Source of the DNA: Adiantum capillus-veneris
Lineage: Eukaryota > Streptophyta > Polypodiopsida > Polypodiales > Pteridaceae
Direction: 5' to 3'
Assembly (NCBI GenBank): GCA_014529385.2
Contig: CM043953.1
Coordinates: 96,928,842 to 96,992,841, forward strand
DNA length: 64,000 nucleotides
Below, one piece after another: positions 1 to 15,053 of the stretch (position 1 is its first letter; every line of letters begins with the position of its first letter). The notes under the pieces were generated by a model. That model was not told the origin of the DNA and made no database searches. It saw only the letters and a list, made by a program, of their open reading frames with translations. The position numbers were made by a program, and so were the translations under genes.

Positions 1-2611
1 CTTATTGCCTAATTTTGGATTTGTTACTTTTGTCTCAAAGTCCTAAACTTAGCCATGTAGATTGTACCCTTTTCCTACTAGAGTATTACATACATGTTGG
101 GTTGAAGAAAATTTTGAAATGCTTTCTCCATGCTTACTATGGAAACTATCAATGAATATCATATTATGTGTGACCTTGTCACTAAACCGTTAGAAATCTC
201 GGTTCTTTTTTGGGCTATTTATCTATGGCTGGGTTGTCCTGGATTATAGACACCCCTTTTTAGATCTTACGGAATCTGACTTAAAACTTACTCATTTATA
301 AAGTTGTGGCAAAAATTTGTCCTTCTTGTCCTATACAAGTAAGGCTTCTATTAAACCATGCTCTCTTTTACCAAGCTTCCCGTACTGGATGGCTTCATAA
401 ACTAGTCGACTAGCTAACATGGTTTTCGACTCTCTTGAAATCCTAAAAACAATATATATTGGTATGGTTGACCTAAAGCTATGGCATGAATAGTAGATCG
501 ACTGGTATACTAAATAAAATCGGTGCACTTTGACTGTAGCCTTGTTGCTACCTATGCTCGAGACTTAAAAATGATGTCTCTACTATGATTATGCCTGGCA
601 GTATAAAAAATTTCTATGAATGATGATATTGTTATTTTCAATGTAATGTAGTGATTTCCATTTAGATGCTTGAAACTTGAAAATAAATTTTGCAGACTTA
701 GCTTTGCATGGTTACTTTCTTACAGGAGATAACTTTTAAGGATATTGCCCTAAATATGTTGTTCACTTACTAAGGCAAGGAGGACTTGTTTTTGAACTTG
801 ACCTTTGTTTTATACATGGTCGTATGGTTGCATACCTGTTATGAGGTTATGATTACAGCTGGTTGTTTTGGGACTATTTTCTAATGCTATGAAATACCAA
901 ATCTCAAAACTAATTCACTTGTTGGTTGATGAAGGACAGCCAGATTTGGTAAACTAGGTCGGAAGGTTATGAGCATTTGATCAATAGGACTTGCCTGCTG
1001 ATGTTTGTTACTAGAATGTTCACACCTCTAAGGGTATAACTTGTTAAATAACTGATGCATCTTATTTTTTTAAAAAGAAAGATGGGTCTCCAGCTTTAAT
1101 AAAAAACTTTAAGCATGAATGTTTTTTTAAACATCACTTACGGTATCAATACTTGATGGAATGACCCCACTCTTGCATAATGAAGACCGATGATAAATTA
1201 CTTGTTTAAAAGTAAGTGCTGGTCCGTCTCTTAGCTTGTACTGGTCTATGTCACCTGCTTTTAGCGGATTGTCTATGCCAAGTTTATAGACCTTCCCAAC
1301 TCGTATGAACGTTACTGGACTATCACTAAGTGAGTGAAACTTTGATTATATGGCTCGTCAGATAAGAGTTGTTGTTGGGCCTGTTTCTTAAGTTGGTACT
1401 GATTGTGCAAGCTGTTGCTTTTTTCCTAGCATACATGACTTTGAGGCTAGTTTTCTATAGATTAAAACAATTAAATTATTTGTCCGTTTTCTTGCTCTTG
1501 CTTAAAAAATATGTAAACCTGTCTTGGTTGGTTATATTTAGATGGAAATCATCGGTTAGTAGCATATTTTGCGACTTTATGAGATACTTGTTTTTTGAAG
1601 AATATGTTGATTATGACATAATATGAGACTCAGATAAAGAAAGGGCTTATGGTTTAGTTTTTATAAAATAATTTTTTTAAAAAGCCTTGAGACGAGGCTC
1701 ACTCCCAAAAAAAGGGGGGTATTCCTAGTATAAACTCTAATTTTTTACATATTAAAGAACGGTTTGTTTTTTCATTGTGACATGGATAACAATTGGGATG
1801 CCGAGCATCACCTGTGTACAACCACGTGCTAACAATCTGTTCTCTCGTGGCTATGGATGCAGGTGAGGGCTACCTTCTTTGATAAAAACATTCTGTTCTT
1901 TGTGGTAGATGACTGGGAGCTATTCGCTTACCTGAAGCAACTACACGCCAGAGTCTCGGCCGACTAGTTCCCAAGCTTTACTTATTAACTTTACTACCTT
2001 GTACAAAATTTATTTTCAAATGCAAATAAATTATTGTACTAAACCATTGTACTTGTCTAGAATTATTGGTCTGTGAACTGTATAGTTCGTTTGCGTATCT
2101 ATTTGTATTTATTTATAACTGCTACACACACAATAAACGCATAGGAGAGATTGACTTTTATGTCTTTCTCTCTCAAACCTTAGTTCTAGTGTTAATCACC
2201 TACTATTATAGAATTTATTATATGATAATAGGTAGGGGTGCTATCACACAATCTCAATGGTCCCCCTTGACCTGACTGGTTGAAGGTTGCTAGCACGACC
2301 ACTCCAAACTGTACTCTCACTTTCTAGATTTCCCCTTTTTGGTTCATGTCATTTCGCTAGTGTCTACCAGGTTACAAGAAAGCTCACTGCAAGAATTAAA
2401 GTGTGTTCTGACCCTGTCAAAAGAGCTCTGATTTCAGAGATATTACGACTTGCTAAAGAGATAGAAAGCACCTTTCCTTATATTTCTCTTAGGATTCGGC
2501 CTTATCTGCATAGGGCTGTAAAATTCAAAAAACAATTACACTCTGTATAAGACTTCTAGGTCTACTCAACCTTTCCAAAAGAATGTAATCTAACTCTTGT
2601 TTTTGAAATCT
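1..2611. other. AT-rich DNA, no confident gene
   Basis: No convincing gene is visible on either strand. Two short open stretches on the plus strand look more protein-like than their surroundings. One is 1857-1967, about 36 codons rich in aromatic and acidic residues and ending at a TAG. The other is 2287-2550, which has no ATG and a basic composition. Both lie just upstream of the broken coding remnant at 2612 and may belong to the same decayed unit, but no family can be assigned. The rest has many stops in all frames and frequent A or T runs. Confidence 0.5.
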
Positions 2612-3958
2612 ATGCAAATTGTATCCCTTTCCCAAGGGCTCAAGCTTCCGATGGAACCCCTTTCCATTGCTTCGTTACTTGTGTTAAAGTGTATTCAAGA
2701 TAGTGAGGCTTCAACCTTGATTTTTGATGCCTCAAAGGATTCTAGTTTGTCTCTTGTCTAGCTTATCTCCTTTGACCAATGGATGAAGGTTCTGGCTCTC
2801 CTTGTTAAGAATAAATCTGATGGTATCAACCTACTTCGAGAATTTACCTCTAATTTGGTGGTTATTTCCAAAGCCCATTTACAGGACTTAGCTTCCTTCT
2901 CGTCTAAAGGTTCTCAACTTTCCAATCTCCTCAAAAAATTTTGCAGGCTTAGTCCCATATTTATTATTGCTCCCTCTACACCTATAGTTCCTCCGCCAGA
3001 CAGCCTCTTTTGTAGGGATGTCATTGCTTTGGAAGCTGTAAAAGAATTTCAAAAGGACCTATGTTCACTTAGTGAAGCTTCCGTGTTAGATATGGTGCCG
3101 AAGGTATCTAGCCTTTCCTTTTCTACCATCACGACAGATTAAAGTAGAATCACTGGGTGTAGAGCACAAACTTTGGCTGTTCCCTAATAAAGGATTTCTT
3201 ACACCCATCTCTATGGAAACTTGGGTCTTCCTGGCTAACCTGGCACCTGCCACTATTGAAGAATGCAAACTTAAAGTTCTTATAGGAATTCAGCTCTTGG
3301 ATAAAGGTGATCTGATTAAAGCTCCGTTTTCCTTGATGACAAAAAATGCAGTTCGAATACAGGTTTATATGCAAGAACCAAAGGTGTGATGACCTTCAGT
3401 AGGAATAATGCTGACTATTACACTGAAACAATGTGGAATGTGTTCAGACCTTACCTTAAATGTGCATGCAGATTTTTAGATCCTAAAGCTGCTTGCGAGT
3501 CGAGCATCATTTGGTTTGACCATGCCATTTGGTATGCCCTCAACAATCTGCCTAGTATCTTTCGCGACAAAGCAGAAGAATTTCATCTCTCCCTCTTTTG
3601 CTCATGGCTTGGTGGACAAGCTAGAGAGCTGGTCTTGGCTCAAATCACCTTTATTCAGTACATATCAATTATGTGTGATACCCTCCAGGAACTTGGTTCT
3701 GATGAGTGCGGCACACTACTAACCACCTATGGAGGATATAAAGGAATCAAAAGCATGGTTGGGCAAATCAAACCTAACATTGATGATGACGAATCTGAAG
3801 TCTCAAAACGCCCCAACACTCTTGTCTCTCCATCTACGTCTTACACCTCTTTCTTGACTCCCTCCTCGAGTGATTCTGTTATTGAGAGAGGGAGAGGTAG
3901 AAGTTATGTTAGAGGCCGTGGTAGAAACCTACCAATCAGAAATCTTTTGGATATGTAA
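2612..3958 (+). pseudogene. Broken unidentified ORF, about 450 codons, RG-rich C-terminus
   Basis: A reading frame opens at an ATG at 2612. It meets an in-frame TAG at 2758-2760, shifts to another frame near 3130, and shifts back near 3386, running to a TAA at 3956-3958. Ignoring the three lesions it spans about 450 codons. The N-terminal two thirds look alpha-helical and hydrophobic/charged. The last 60 residues have an acidic patch, a Ser/Thr-rich stretch and two Arg-Gly-Arg-Gly-Arg clusters typical of nucleic-acid binding tails. No zinc knuckle, protease or polymerase motif is present. I do not recognise the family. Size and RG tail would fit a nucleoprotein- or gag-like protein, so a retroelement ORF1 or an endogenised viral protein are both possible; neither is shown. 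A (CT)n tract begins about 220 bp downstream. Confidence 0.45.
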
Positions 3959-4119
3959 TGTGCAGGTACTGAGGAACGCCTGTGGCAGATTTTACCTACC
4001 TCCGAAGGATGAAGCTGACTTCATTTGGAAAATTTTGAAGGTCTCTTACTACTCTCATCCAAGACCCTTTGTATCCATTTCCCTCCCTCAAGCCACAATG
4101 CAAAATGTCCTACCCAACC

Positions 4120-4908
<789 letters not shown>

Positions 4909-5263
4909 TTTTTATCTTGGGAGTCGGCACACGCGTTGTTGGCAGGAAGGGATGAATGGAGGAGACACTCAAGGAGTGGACAATGAGAGACAGTGAAGAG
5001 AGGAAGGGATAATTTGAATTGTCTTGCTCATGCTGGTCTCACTGCAGGTTTGGTGTTTTTTCCCACTCACAAGTTGATTTACTGACCCCAGTGTTGAACC
5101 TCTAGGGCAACCAATTGCTTAATGAGTTAATGTGTAGAGTGGGGGGGGATTTTGTGTAGCAGCGGACATAGTGGAGGATTGTGTAGACTCATTGATGGTA
5201 GGGGGAGTTGCCTTTGCTTTAAAATTTCCAGTTCTTTTTCCTGTGTTACGATGGGTTAAGTCA

Positions 5264-5510
<247 letters not shown>

Positions 5511-5774
5511 GAACACGTATAAGAGGTCATAAATTTTTTGTTGTGCTCACAATTCGTTTTTGCCCCTTGGATCAATGTAGGTGTGCTTGACACCATGAGT
5601 GCATGACCTACCCTAGCTTCAAAAAGTACTAATACGGGCTGAGACTTAGCAATATACTAAGCTCATACTACGCTATATGGTTTTTTGAAAGAAAGGATTC
5701 ATAAAAATCCTTGTTGTGAGGTCGCCATTGGTGAATTGTCATGGTTTCTTGGATGAAATAAACAAAAAAAAGGG

Positions 5775-7959
<2,185 letters not shown>

Positions 7960-8039
7960 ATGAGGGCAGAGAGCACTCTGAGACTAGCAAAAAGAGAAGG
8001 CACTGCAAGATCAAGCAGGCAATTTCCAGCTAGGACACG

Positions 8040-8560
8040 ACGTATGACCTGGTAAGTGATGTAAAAAATAAAAAAGCAAACATAACATTTGGTTAGTTGT
8101 TAGATTTAAATCCAAAGCTGAGGATACATTGGTCTACGAGTGTTAGCACGAGGTCACCAAGAGCTAAGGGGAATGTGCACGCGGTGCAGAACATGGCCTT
8201 GAGGGTAGGTAGACCGACTGTTGTTCTTCCATAGGTGGATGCTATCATTGAGAAGAGGATGCAATTGCAGGACTACATAGATGGTGGAGCACAAGTATGT
8301 ATCATGACAGAAGTAGCCATGAAGGAGAGAGGAGTCAAGGCTATAGCCAAGTCAAATATGCACATGAGGATGGCCAACCATGCTAAAGCTAGGTGCCTGG
8401 GTGTGGCTCATGATGTGAAAGTCAAGGTGATGGGCATATAGTGCCTGATAGACTTCTTTGTTTTGAAGGCATGCGATAATGTTTATCCAATCATCTTAGG
8501 GAGACCGTGGCTTTTGGCATTAGGTGCTAGACAACACTAGGAGAGCAAAGTGTTCACTTT
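8040..8560 (+). pseudogene. Gypsy I aspartic protease remnant
   Basis: The retropepsin-like signature is YIDGGAQVCIM at about 8278-8310, i.e. Asp-Gly-Gly-Ala in place of the usual Asp-Ser/Thr-Gly-Ala. It is followed about 70 codons later by an ILGRPW motif at about 8492-8510, the typical C-terminal end of gypsy proteases. A TAG at 8439-8441 interrupts the domain, and further stops follow. The residues upstream (about 8043-8110, ...SDVKNKKANITFG...) match the kind of linker that precedes protease in plant gypsy polyproteins. Function is lost. Confidence 0.7.
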
Positions 8561-8984
8561 GCTTGACAAAGAGAAAGGGAGGCATATTGTGCTAGATTTG
8601 AAGACCAAGGAGAGTAGTTCTCATCCTATGACGGCTAAAGACAAAGACGACATGATAAGCTACGAATATGAGATAGAGATGGCCTATGATGAAGGCTACA
8701 CTAGCACATAGGAAGAGGAGAGCAAAGATGACATGCTACAAATAGATGCAGATCTACTCGAAGTCACCATAGACAACTCCCCTCCTAAAGAAGAAGATAT
8801 GTAACCTCAAGCTCATGGTTTAAGTGTAGAGGAGGTGTCTAGCATGTTAAGAGTGGGTTTGACCATGGGTGAAAAGGAGAGTTATGTTCAACTGTGTGCA
8901 TCCTATCCAAACCTGTTTGCGATAGAGTACAAAGATTTTTGAGGTGCAAAGGGAAAGAGCACAAGATTGTTCTCAAAGAAGGGT

Positions 8985-9450
8985 ACAAGCCTAAGGCAGA
9001 GAACCTGAGAAGATTAAAAAACAAGCCCTTTGGCAGGAGATCAATAAGCTCCTGGATGCAAGTATCATATATCCTATGAAGGAGTCAGAGTGGGTTTCAC
9101 CAATGTATAAACCCAAAGAAGAATGGGAAATGGAGGGTGTGTGTTGACTACAAGCCATTGGATGCGGCGACCAGAAGAAATTACCACCCATTGTCATTTC
9201 AAGATGAGATCTTAAACCAGGTAGCTAGCCATGAAATGTACTCGAATATGGATGTGTTTTTGGGGTATTTTCAGATAGGGATTGCACGTGAGGACCAAGT
9301 AAAGACCATATTTATCGCTCCATGGGGTTCTTTTGCTTACTAGGCTATTATAGCTCAAGAGCAGAGCACGTATTAAAATTGCAGCTATGTTTCCAAAGGC
9401 TTCATGAAGAAGGAGGTCAATTGAATCCCAAGAAGTGCAAGATTGCATAA
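8985..9450 (+). pseudogene. Gypsy I reverse transcriptase, active site deleted
   Basis: The fingers/palm start is readable: a KQALWQEINKLLDASII segment near 9022, WRVCVDYKPLDA near 9130, and motif A region YSNMDVFLGYFQIGI at about 9240-9280. Reading stops at a TAG at 9341-9343. The next recognisable residues are the connection after the catalytic loop, with LNPKKCKIA near 9420. The block that should carry motif B and the YxDD box is missing, so an internal deletion removed the catalytic centre. At least one frameshift lies near 9100. Confidence 0.75.
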
Positions 9451-9839
9451 ACTCGAGTGCAATTATTGGGCCACGGGTCTAGCTTCATTTTTCCATAAGC
9501 AAGTACTCGTCTCGCAAGTTTTTTGGATATTTTTGCAATATGTGTATCCTCTTCAAAAGGAGGCTCAACAGGTGCATGGTTATGAGTGGAATGAAGAAGC
9601 TCAGGAGGCTTTTGATAGGGTGAAAGAGATTTTGTGTCAGTTTCTATGATGGTGTGTCCTCCCAATTGAGAGGTTGATTTCTATGTGGCTATGAAGTAGG
9701 TACAATTGCCATTGGAGTGGTATTGCTGTAGAAAGTAGAGAGAAGCTATAAACCTGTCTACTTTGAGAGCAGGGTGATCAGCCCAGGGGAGACTACCTAT
9801 ACCAAAGCAGAGCAGAGGATGATGGATCTGATCTTTTGT

Positions 9840-10460
9840 AGGAAGTTTAAAGTGCATTTAATTGTGCACAATTTTTTTGTGTTGACAGCTAACAATCCAT
9901 TGCCAGAGGTAGTGTTGTATTTGAAGCCATGAAAAAGAATTATGAAGTGGGTGATGGAGCTGCAAGAGTTTGAATTCAAGCTCAATATAGACCATACTGG
10001 TCGGTCTCACATGGTGAACATTTTGGTCACTAAGGCTATTGATTTGCCAGTCTATCCAAGGGTGGTGCGAGACAAAGCTAGAGAGGAGCCTGGTTTGGAG
10101 GACGCTTTTACAATGTGGTTCGATGGGGCATATCAAAGGGTAGTACATAAGGCAAGTGGAGGTGTGGTGATACACGACCCACACAACAAAGCCATTTTTC
10201 CAAGGCTTGGAGGATGTCCACACCAATAATGAGGCGGAGTACCTTACTTTGCATCTGGGTTTAAAGTAATTCATGAAGTTCGGCATTTCTAGGTTGGTGG
10301 TAAAAGGTGATGCGTTGCTGGTCATCAACAAGCAACTGATAGGCCAATGGAAGGTAAACCGAGATTCTTTGAAGCATTGGTTCTTTTCCATTAAGAAGAT
10401 GATAAAATTTTTTGATGCAGTTTAGTTCAAACATGTGAGGAGAGAACAAAACCAAGAAGC
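9840..10460 (+). pseudogene. Gypsy I RNase H and second RNase H-like domain
   Basis: The end of the RT-linked RNase H is seen as a MKWVMELQEFEFKLNIDHT stretch at about 9942-9998. A second domain starts with WFDGAYQ near 10120 and ASGGVVIHDP near 10155. After a frame change it continues with TNNEAEYLTLHLGLK near 10222 and VVKGDALLVI near 10300. Asp in FDGA and Glu in NEAEY are the expected catalytic acids of this RNase H fold. Stops near 10229, 10267 and 10423 inactivate it. Confidence 0.7.
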
Positions 10461-10810
10461 TAGCAAGTAGCAGAGTGTAGGTGCATGTTGGAGGTCTATA
10501 TGTGGCCCCAGCTGCTTATGCAAGTAGGGTATCTTTGAATGAGGTTGAAGACTTTTTGACCATGGAGCAGTGTCCAGAGGGTTGCAAAGAAAAAGAGTAG
10601 TGCAAAACACCCGCAAATTCACAATGATAGGTGAAGACGTGATGAATTATGGGCAAGACGGAGTGCTAAGAAGAGTGTTGTACAAGGAAGAGATAGGCGG
10701 CTCCTCAAGCGGAGCTATGGAGAGAAGTTTATGCCAGTTCAAAGCTAGAAGGCTTTGTAGACCCCCGACGGATAGGGCAGTTGGGGACAGATGGACAAAG
10801 GTAGTGTAAA

Positions 10811-11773
10811 TGGATACATGTGAAGAGCTTGATTTGGTGAGCATGTTGATCTTTCTAGGTCGTTAATCGGAGCTCTAGAGGGCAAGTTATGGCCATCAAA
10901 AGATTTTTCAGGGGTCAATTACGTGCCCGCCCAACTGCATTGGGAACCGTGGCATTTGGTGTTTATTGGGCACTTGTTGAAATTCGAGAAGGTAGCACAC
11001 AATGGATGGAGTCAGAAGGAATAGACATGTCATCAATCGAAGCAACATGGGTAGAGTTATGCTAGTCAGAACTCGGGGGCCCGATGCTAGAGGGGTGAGT
11101 GCAAGGTTTTTTTCTGGTTTTTGGGCTCTTGGTTCGAGGCTACCATGAGGTCAAAATGTGGTGGGGCACTTGGGGTTTGGAGCGAGTAAAGTGGAGATTA
11201 ATGACCAAGGTACATGACCATTGAGCAGGGAGTGGCAATGCTGAGAAGTGGGGGGAAAGTTGAAATTCTTTAATAGATGTTGGGGTGAATTTTTTGACCA
11301 CCAAGCAGTGGAGCCGTGGTATGCTTCCATGTGGTAGGAGAAAGAGCCCACATACAAGCTCATGGGGTTGAAGGGAGGTCTATATAGGCTATGATGCAGG
11401 GCACTTGGGGAGTGTGAATGGAGAGAGAGAGCTCTCCTTGGCTCGTAGCTACGGTGCCATCTCACGGGTGCTGCGCAGGGTGGTGCACCTGGCGGACGGG
11501 CGACGTAATTTGGTGGTTGGCCAGAGACGGTAGCGATGCAGCCAGTCGATGGTGGCACTATGGCTATAAATGCTAAGTTTAAACTTGAAAAGACGGCCAA
11601 GCATTGGTGGAGAGACCATTGTACTTAGAATAATGTCAACCCTAATGCAGCAACTTGGGATTATCTTGACTCAATTAAAGAAGAATTATCAGAACAAAAT
11701 ATATCATTCAGACCGTATGAATGAGTTTCTTGAAGGTACTCAGGGAACCAGGGACCTGGAATCATACTATCAA
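10811..11773. other. Intergenic, with a small gag-like scrap
   Basis: Mostly non-coding. From about 11575 to 11720 a short plus-strand stretch reads like a retroelement gag core: AKHWWRD with a following ATWDYLDSIKEE, the W-rich pattern of the retrotransposon gag domain, broken by stops. It is too short to assign to an element. A 149-codon open frame on the minus strand (11151-11600) has no recognisable features and is probably chance. Confidence 0.4.
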
Positions 11774-12054
11774 CTGTTGGGTTAAAGGCCTAAATAACCC
11801 CTTTTTGTACATTTTTATACTTTGTCCAGGTTCATATTGAACCTAGACACATTTTTAAAAGGTCACTTATAATAAAAGTGGGAAAACCCAAAACTCACTT
11901 ATTGAGTTTTCCCCAAAAATGTGAGCTCTCTCTCTCTCTCCCTCTTTGTTCTGCTAGCGCTTCCCTTCTGCAGCACAGTGCCTCCACTTCAAGCCTCAAG
12001 GCCTGCACATCTTCGCGTGCTCTATCACTTGCACACACCGCCACGCGCTCATCA
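11774..12054 (+). repeat. Probable 5' LTR of copia element H
   Basis: It begins TGTTGGGTTAAAGGCC, the same first bases as the copia C LTR, and ends ...CTCATCA two bases before a primer-binding site. The length is about 281 bp. A 3' LTR partner was not found in the window, so the boundaries rest on the TG...CA ends and the primer site. Confidence 0.6.
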
Positions 12055-12056
12055 AC

Positions 12057-12068
12057 TGATATCAGAGC
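12057..12068 (+). promoter_or_regulatory. Primer-binding site, initiator-Met tRNA type
   Basis: TGATATCAGAGC differs by one base from TGGTATCAGAGC, the complement of the 3' end of plant initiator-Met tRNA used by most plant copia elements. Confidence 0.65.
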
Positions 12069-12807
12069 CCAATTAGGGTTTTCTCCCAAACTTGCAAACG
12101 CTGATTTTCAGCCAAGGAGGTCAACTTTCACGCGAGATTTTGCAATTTCATCGCCAAAGGACTCGTCCTTGGACACTACAGAGCTCACGGCAAGTCAAAT
12201 TGACCTAAAACAGGCTGAAATTAGGTCAAAATCAGCAAATTACAGAATATGACAGCAAAATACAGGTTTTGCAAATGATGTATTAAGGCGTGGGAACACT
12301 TTTGCTAAGTCCATGCTACTCGAAAACACTGAAATTGTCGAAAAACAGGTCCTAAAACAGGTGTTTTTAGCAAATTTCATATTTACGTAGGTTTTTGCAA
12401 GTGTTTTTTTGATGCGACTACATTGGGGAAGTGCAAATTGAAGCAATCTACGCACGTTTGACAAAGTTTGGATATACATGACCATTTGTGGCTCAATTTC
12501 ATGCAATTTGATGCTACAAATTGGGGCTTTTGCTCTTACATGCTTCTAAAGGCAGTGTATTAACCTTATGTATGTTCTGTGAGGCTAAAAACAACTAAAA
12601 TTGTTGTTTTTGAGCACAAATTTGCTTACTGAAATTCCTAGCACATAAATTTCAGAAATTGATTTTAGTGTCCAAATCGACCTATTTTGCCCCAAATTGC
12701 TCACGTGACCACTTGGAGCTGTAGTGCACACCTCTTTGAGGCTATATTCCGGTTTTTGTGCATTTTGCCCAAAAATTCAGCGTATTAGCCCTCTTATTCG
12801 TGCAACT
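12069..12807. other. Untranslated leader of copia H
   Basis: Between the primer site and the gag ATG there is about 740 bp with no coding signal, consistent with a retrotransposon leader. Confidence 0.5.
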
Positions 12808-13080
12808 ATGGCCTCATCTTCTTCGAATGTGAAGAATCTCTTCGAGATTAGGAGGTTCTATGGAACAGGTTTTGACCTTTGGAAACACAGGATCCAGGGA
12901 ATCCTATTTCTTAAGGATTGTGAAGGGGTACTTGAATAGGTAAAGCCACAGAATATGACGGAGGAAGCATGGGTTAGCCTGAACACGAAGGCTGTTACAT
13001 ACATTAAAATGGCCATGATCGATGATCCTCTCAATCTTCTTTACCCCATACTTCTGGCAAAGCTCTTCTAGTCATAGTGC
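12808..13080 (+). pseudogene. Copia H gag, N-terminal fragment
   Basis: It starts at an ATG at 12808 after a TG-start LTR and primer site. The residues FEIRRFYGTGFDLWKHRIQG match the start of copia gag (UBN2-like), where an F/Y-G-x-x-F-x-x-W pattern is typical. TEEAWVSLN follows near 12959. A TAG at 12937-12939 interrupts it. After about 90 codons the frame ends near 13080, where the inverted protease of gypsy G begins, so copia H is truncated there. Confidence 0.65.
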
Positions 13081-13086
13081 CTTCCT

Positions 13087-14813
13087 CTAGCTTCTGATGT
13101 TGTTTGTCTGGATTTGAATTCTTCTACAGGTGCCCTGTATTGTCAGAGTCTGGTTGGCATAATTGTGAACAGCCTGTGTCGTCTGCAGCCATGGGCATCC
13201 CTGTAGCATCCCATATGCTCCTTGCACATCCAGTACCAGGAATTTGGTCTTGAACTTTTCTTTCCCCACCCTTATCTGCATATTTTTTATCATCCTAGTT
13301 GCCTGCATAACTTTGTGATCGGTCATTTGAACCTTAAATGGTGTTGGTTTCAAGTCTGTGATACCCATTCTTTGATGAAGATGTTCCCCCAAGATATTTA
13401 CACCTACCCCTCCATCCAGTATGACACCGGGGATAGCGGATCCCATTGTTTCCTGACTTTGTAGTCTACCTGGATCACTGGCACTTCATCATCCCTGACA
13501 ACTGTCAAGTCAACTGCTCTCACATCGGCTTCAGTCTTTCTTTGTTGTCTGATGAATTTTGTTGCTTCAGGCAAAGTTTTCTTGATGTCTTCTAATTCAA
13601 ATGTCAGTTTTTGAATTCTTTCACCGATTTTGACATGAATTTCTTTTCTCTCTTTATCAGAGTTATTATCAGAACTTGAGGAATCGGGACTATCTTCAAA
13701 GTGCTAATCCTCTATTTTTGTTGTCTGCTTTGCCCACTTCATTGTTTCCCATTGCAGTTAGATCTGATTTGACGTTTCCTAGATCTTCCACCAGTCCTTG
13801 GACTACAACAAGCATAGTCTCAAAAAGACTAGATCCTGACTGATCTGGTTGGCTTTTCTCAGAAGACTAGGCTGGTATCTTCTGAATGACTCGAGCATCA
13901 AAACTTTTTGTCTACTCTAGGAGCTTCTTGGCTAGATCTTCTGTGATCTTAGCCGCCAGTTCTCTCTGCTCTTGCCATTCACTGACTACCTTCTCTTTGC
14001 CCTTCGCCTTGCATACCTCTCTCTGTTGAGTCCACTTGCTAGTTTCAGGAGTGACCGATTTTACCGGGTCATCTGTGATTTATTCAATGACTACCCCTTT
14101 ACTACGTGTAGCTGCCCGTACTGGAACTGGTTATGGGGCTTTCGCCTCAGTAGCCGCAGTACTGGGTGCTTTCGGACACTAAACCGCAAAGTTCCCATAT
14201 TCTCCACAAGTATAGCAGTTAAGGCTTTGGTTTTGAAAATTACCATGACCCCAGCCTCGGCCAGTACCTCCTTGGTATTTGCCGCGCCCAGTACTAGTGC
14301 CATTGGTACCTAATTTCTCCTATTGGGGTACACTGGTCGTCTCGACCTTAGCTGGTTCCGCATTGATAAATGCCACTAGAGACAAATCTTTTCCCTTCTT
14401 GAAGTGATGAATTTGGATGCCACAATTGTTCCATAAATGACCATACGCTTTGCAATAGGTACATTGTGGGCATTCATTGGAAACATGATCTTTAGATTTG
14501 CACCTTGAGCACCAGGTTTCCATTCTCCTAACTGGTTGTCTAGTCTGGATGATTTCAGCAATTTGCCTGGCCATTTCATCAAGCTTTCCTGGACCAAGAC
14601 CCCTTCTTATTTTTGTCCTTGCTCTTTTCATCTGAGTTACTGTCAGAGCTGCTGGAGGTCTCACTAGAATCTGAATTCTTAGTGGAAGCACTGCTACTGG
14701 TGGACCTCCCCTTCTTGTTGCTTCTCTCCTTCTTAGCTTGTTGTTCAAGCTTCAGAGCTCTCTGCACCAAATCATTAATTTATTTGTTGATGCAAGTACC
14801 TCTTGTTCTTTGA
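13087..14813 (-). pseudogene. Gypsy G gag-protease (inverted)
   Basis: Read from 14813 down: a Lys/Ser/Asp-rich low-complexity region (about 14760-14600), then two canonical CX2CX4HX4C zinc knuckles (CSRCKSKDHVSNEC and CTYCKAYGHLWNNC, about 14515-14430). A third decayed knuckle follows near 14220, in which His is replaced by Asn and a stop occurs. Further on comes a charged linker, then an aspartic protease with ILDGGVGVNIL near 13420 and a C-terminal block ending near 13120. Several frame changes and stops separate these parts, so no full protein can be made. Zinc knuckles bind genomic RNA and the protease would process the polyprotein. Confidence 0.7.
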
Positions 14814-15053
14814 GCTTCTTACTGCGAAACCCATTTAGAAACAGCAATGAATATTTTTCCATTGGCCGAGATAGAGCTAAATGCAGTATTATTCGACAAG
14901 GATTGAGTTGAAAAGCAGAGGAAGCAATTTCCAGACCAGCTCACTGAATTGAATCCTGGAGAATGACTAGTTTAGCTAATTGGACAACCAAAAAAACCAG
15001 TTGACTCCAAAGAAGGATTCTCAGATTCCAGTACACCAGCGGCCACTGAAGCA

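Larger units (their letters stand above)
7960..10810 (+). mobile_element. Decayed Ty3/gypsy element I (two RNase H regions)
   Basis: Order on the plus strand: gag/protease (about 7960-8560), reverse transcriptase (8985-9345), a post-catalytic RT piece (about 9365-9450), RT-linked RNase H end (about 9840-10030), a second RNase H-like domain (about 10100-10460), and an integrase N-terminal remnant (about 10600-10720). The second RNase H follows the pattern of plant Tat/Ogre-type gypsy elements, which acquired an extra RNase H; that assignment is from family knowledge. Stops and frameshifts occur throughout, and LTRs were not recognised. Integrase catalytic core is absent, so the element is truncated at its 3' end. 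Confidence 0.75.

Noticed and set aside
1369-1626. Hydrophobic 85-codon open frame that might be a membrane peptide
   Set aside because: Composition is what AT-rich random sequence gives; no ATG and no conserved neighbours.
11151-11600. 149-codon open frame on the minus strand
   Set aside because: No domain, low complexity, overlaps a gag-like scrap on the other strand; likely chance.
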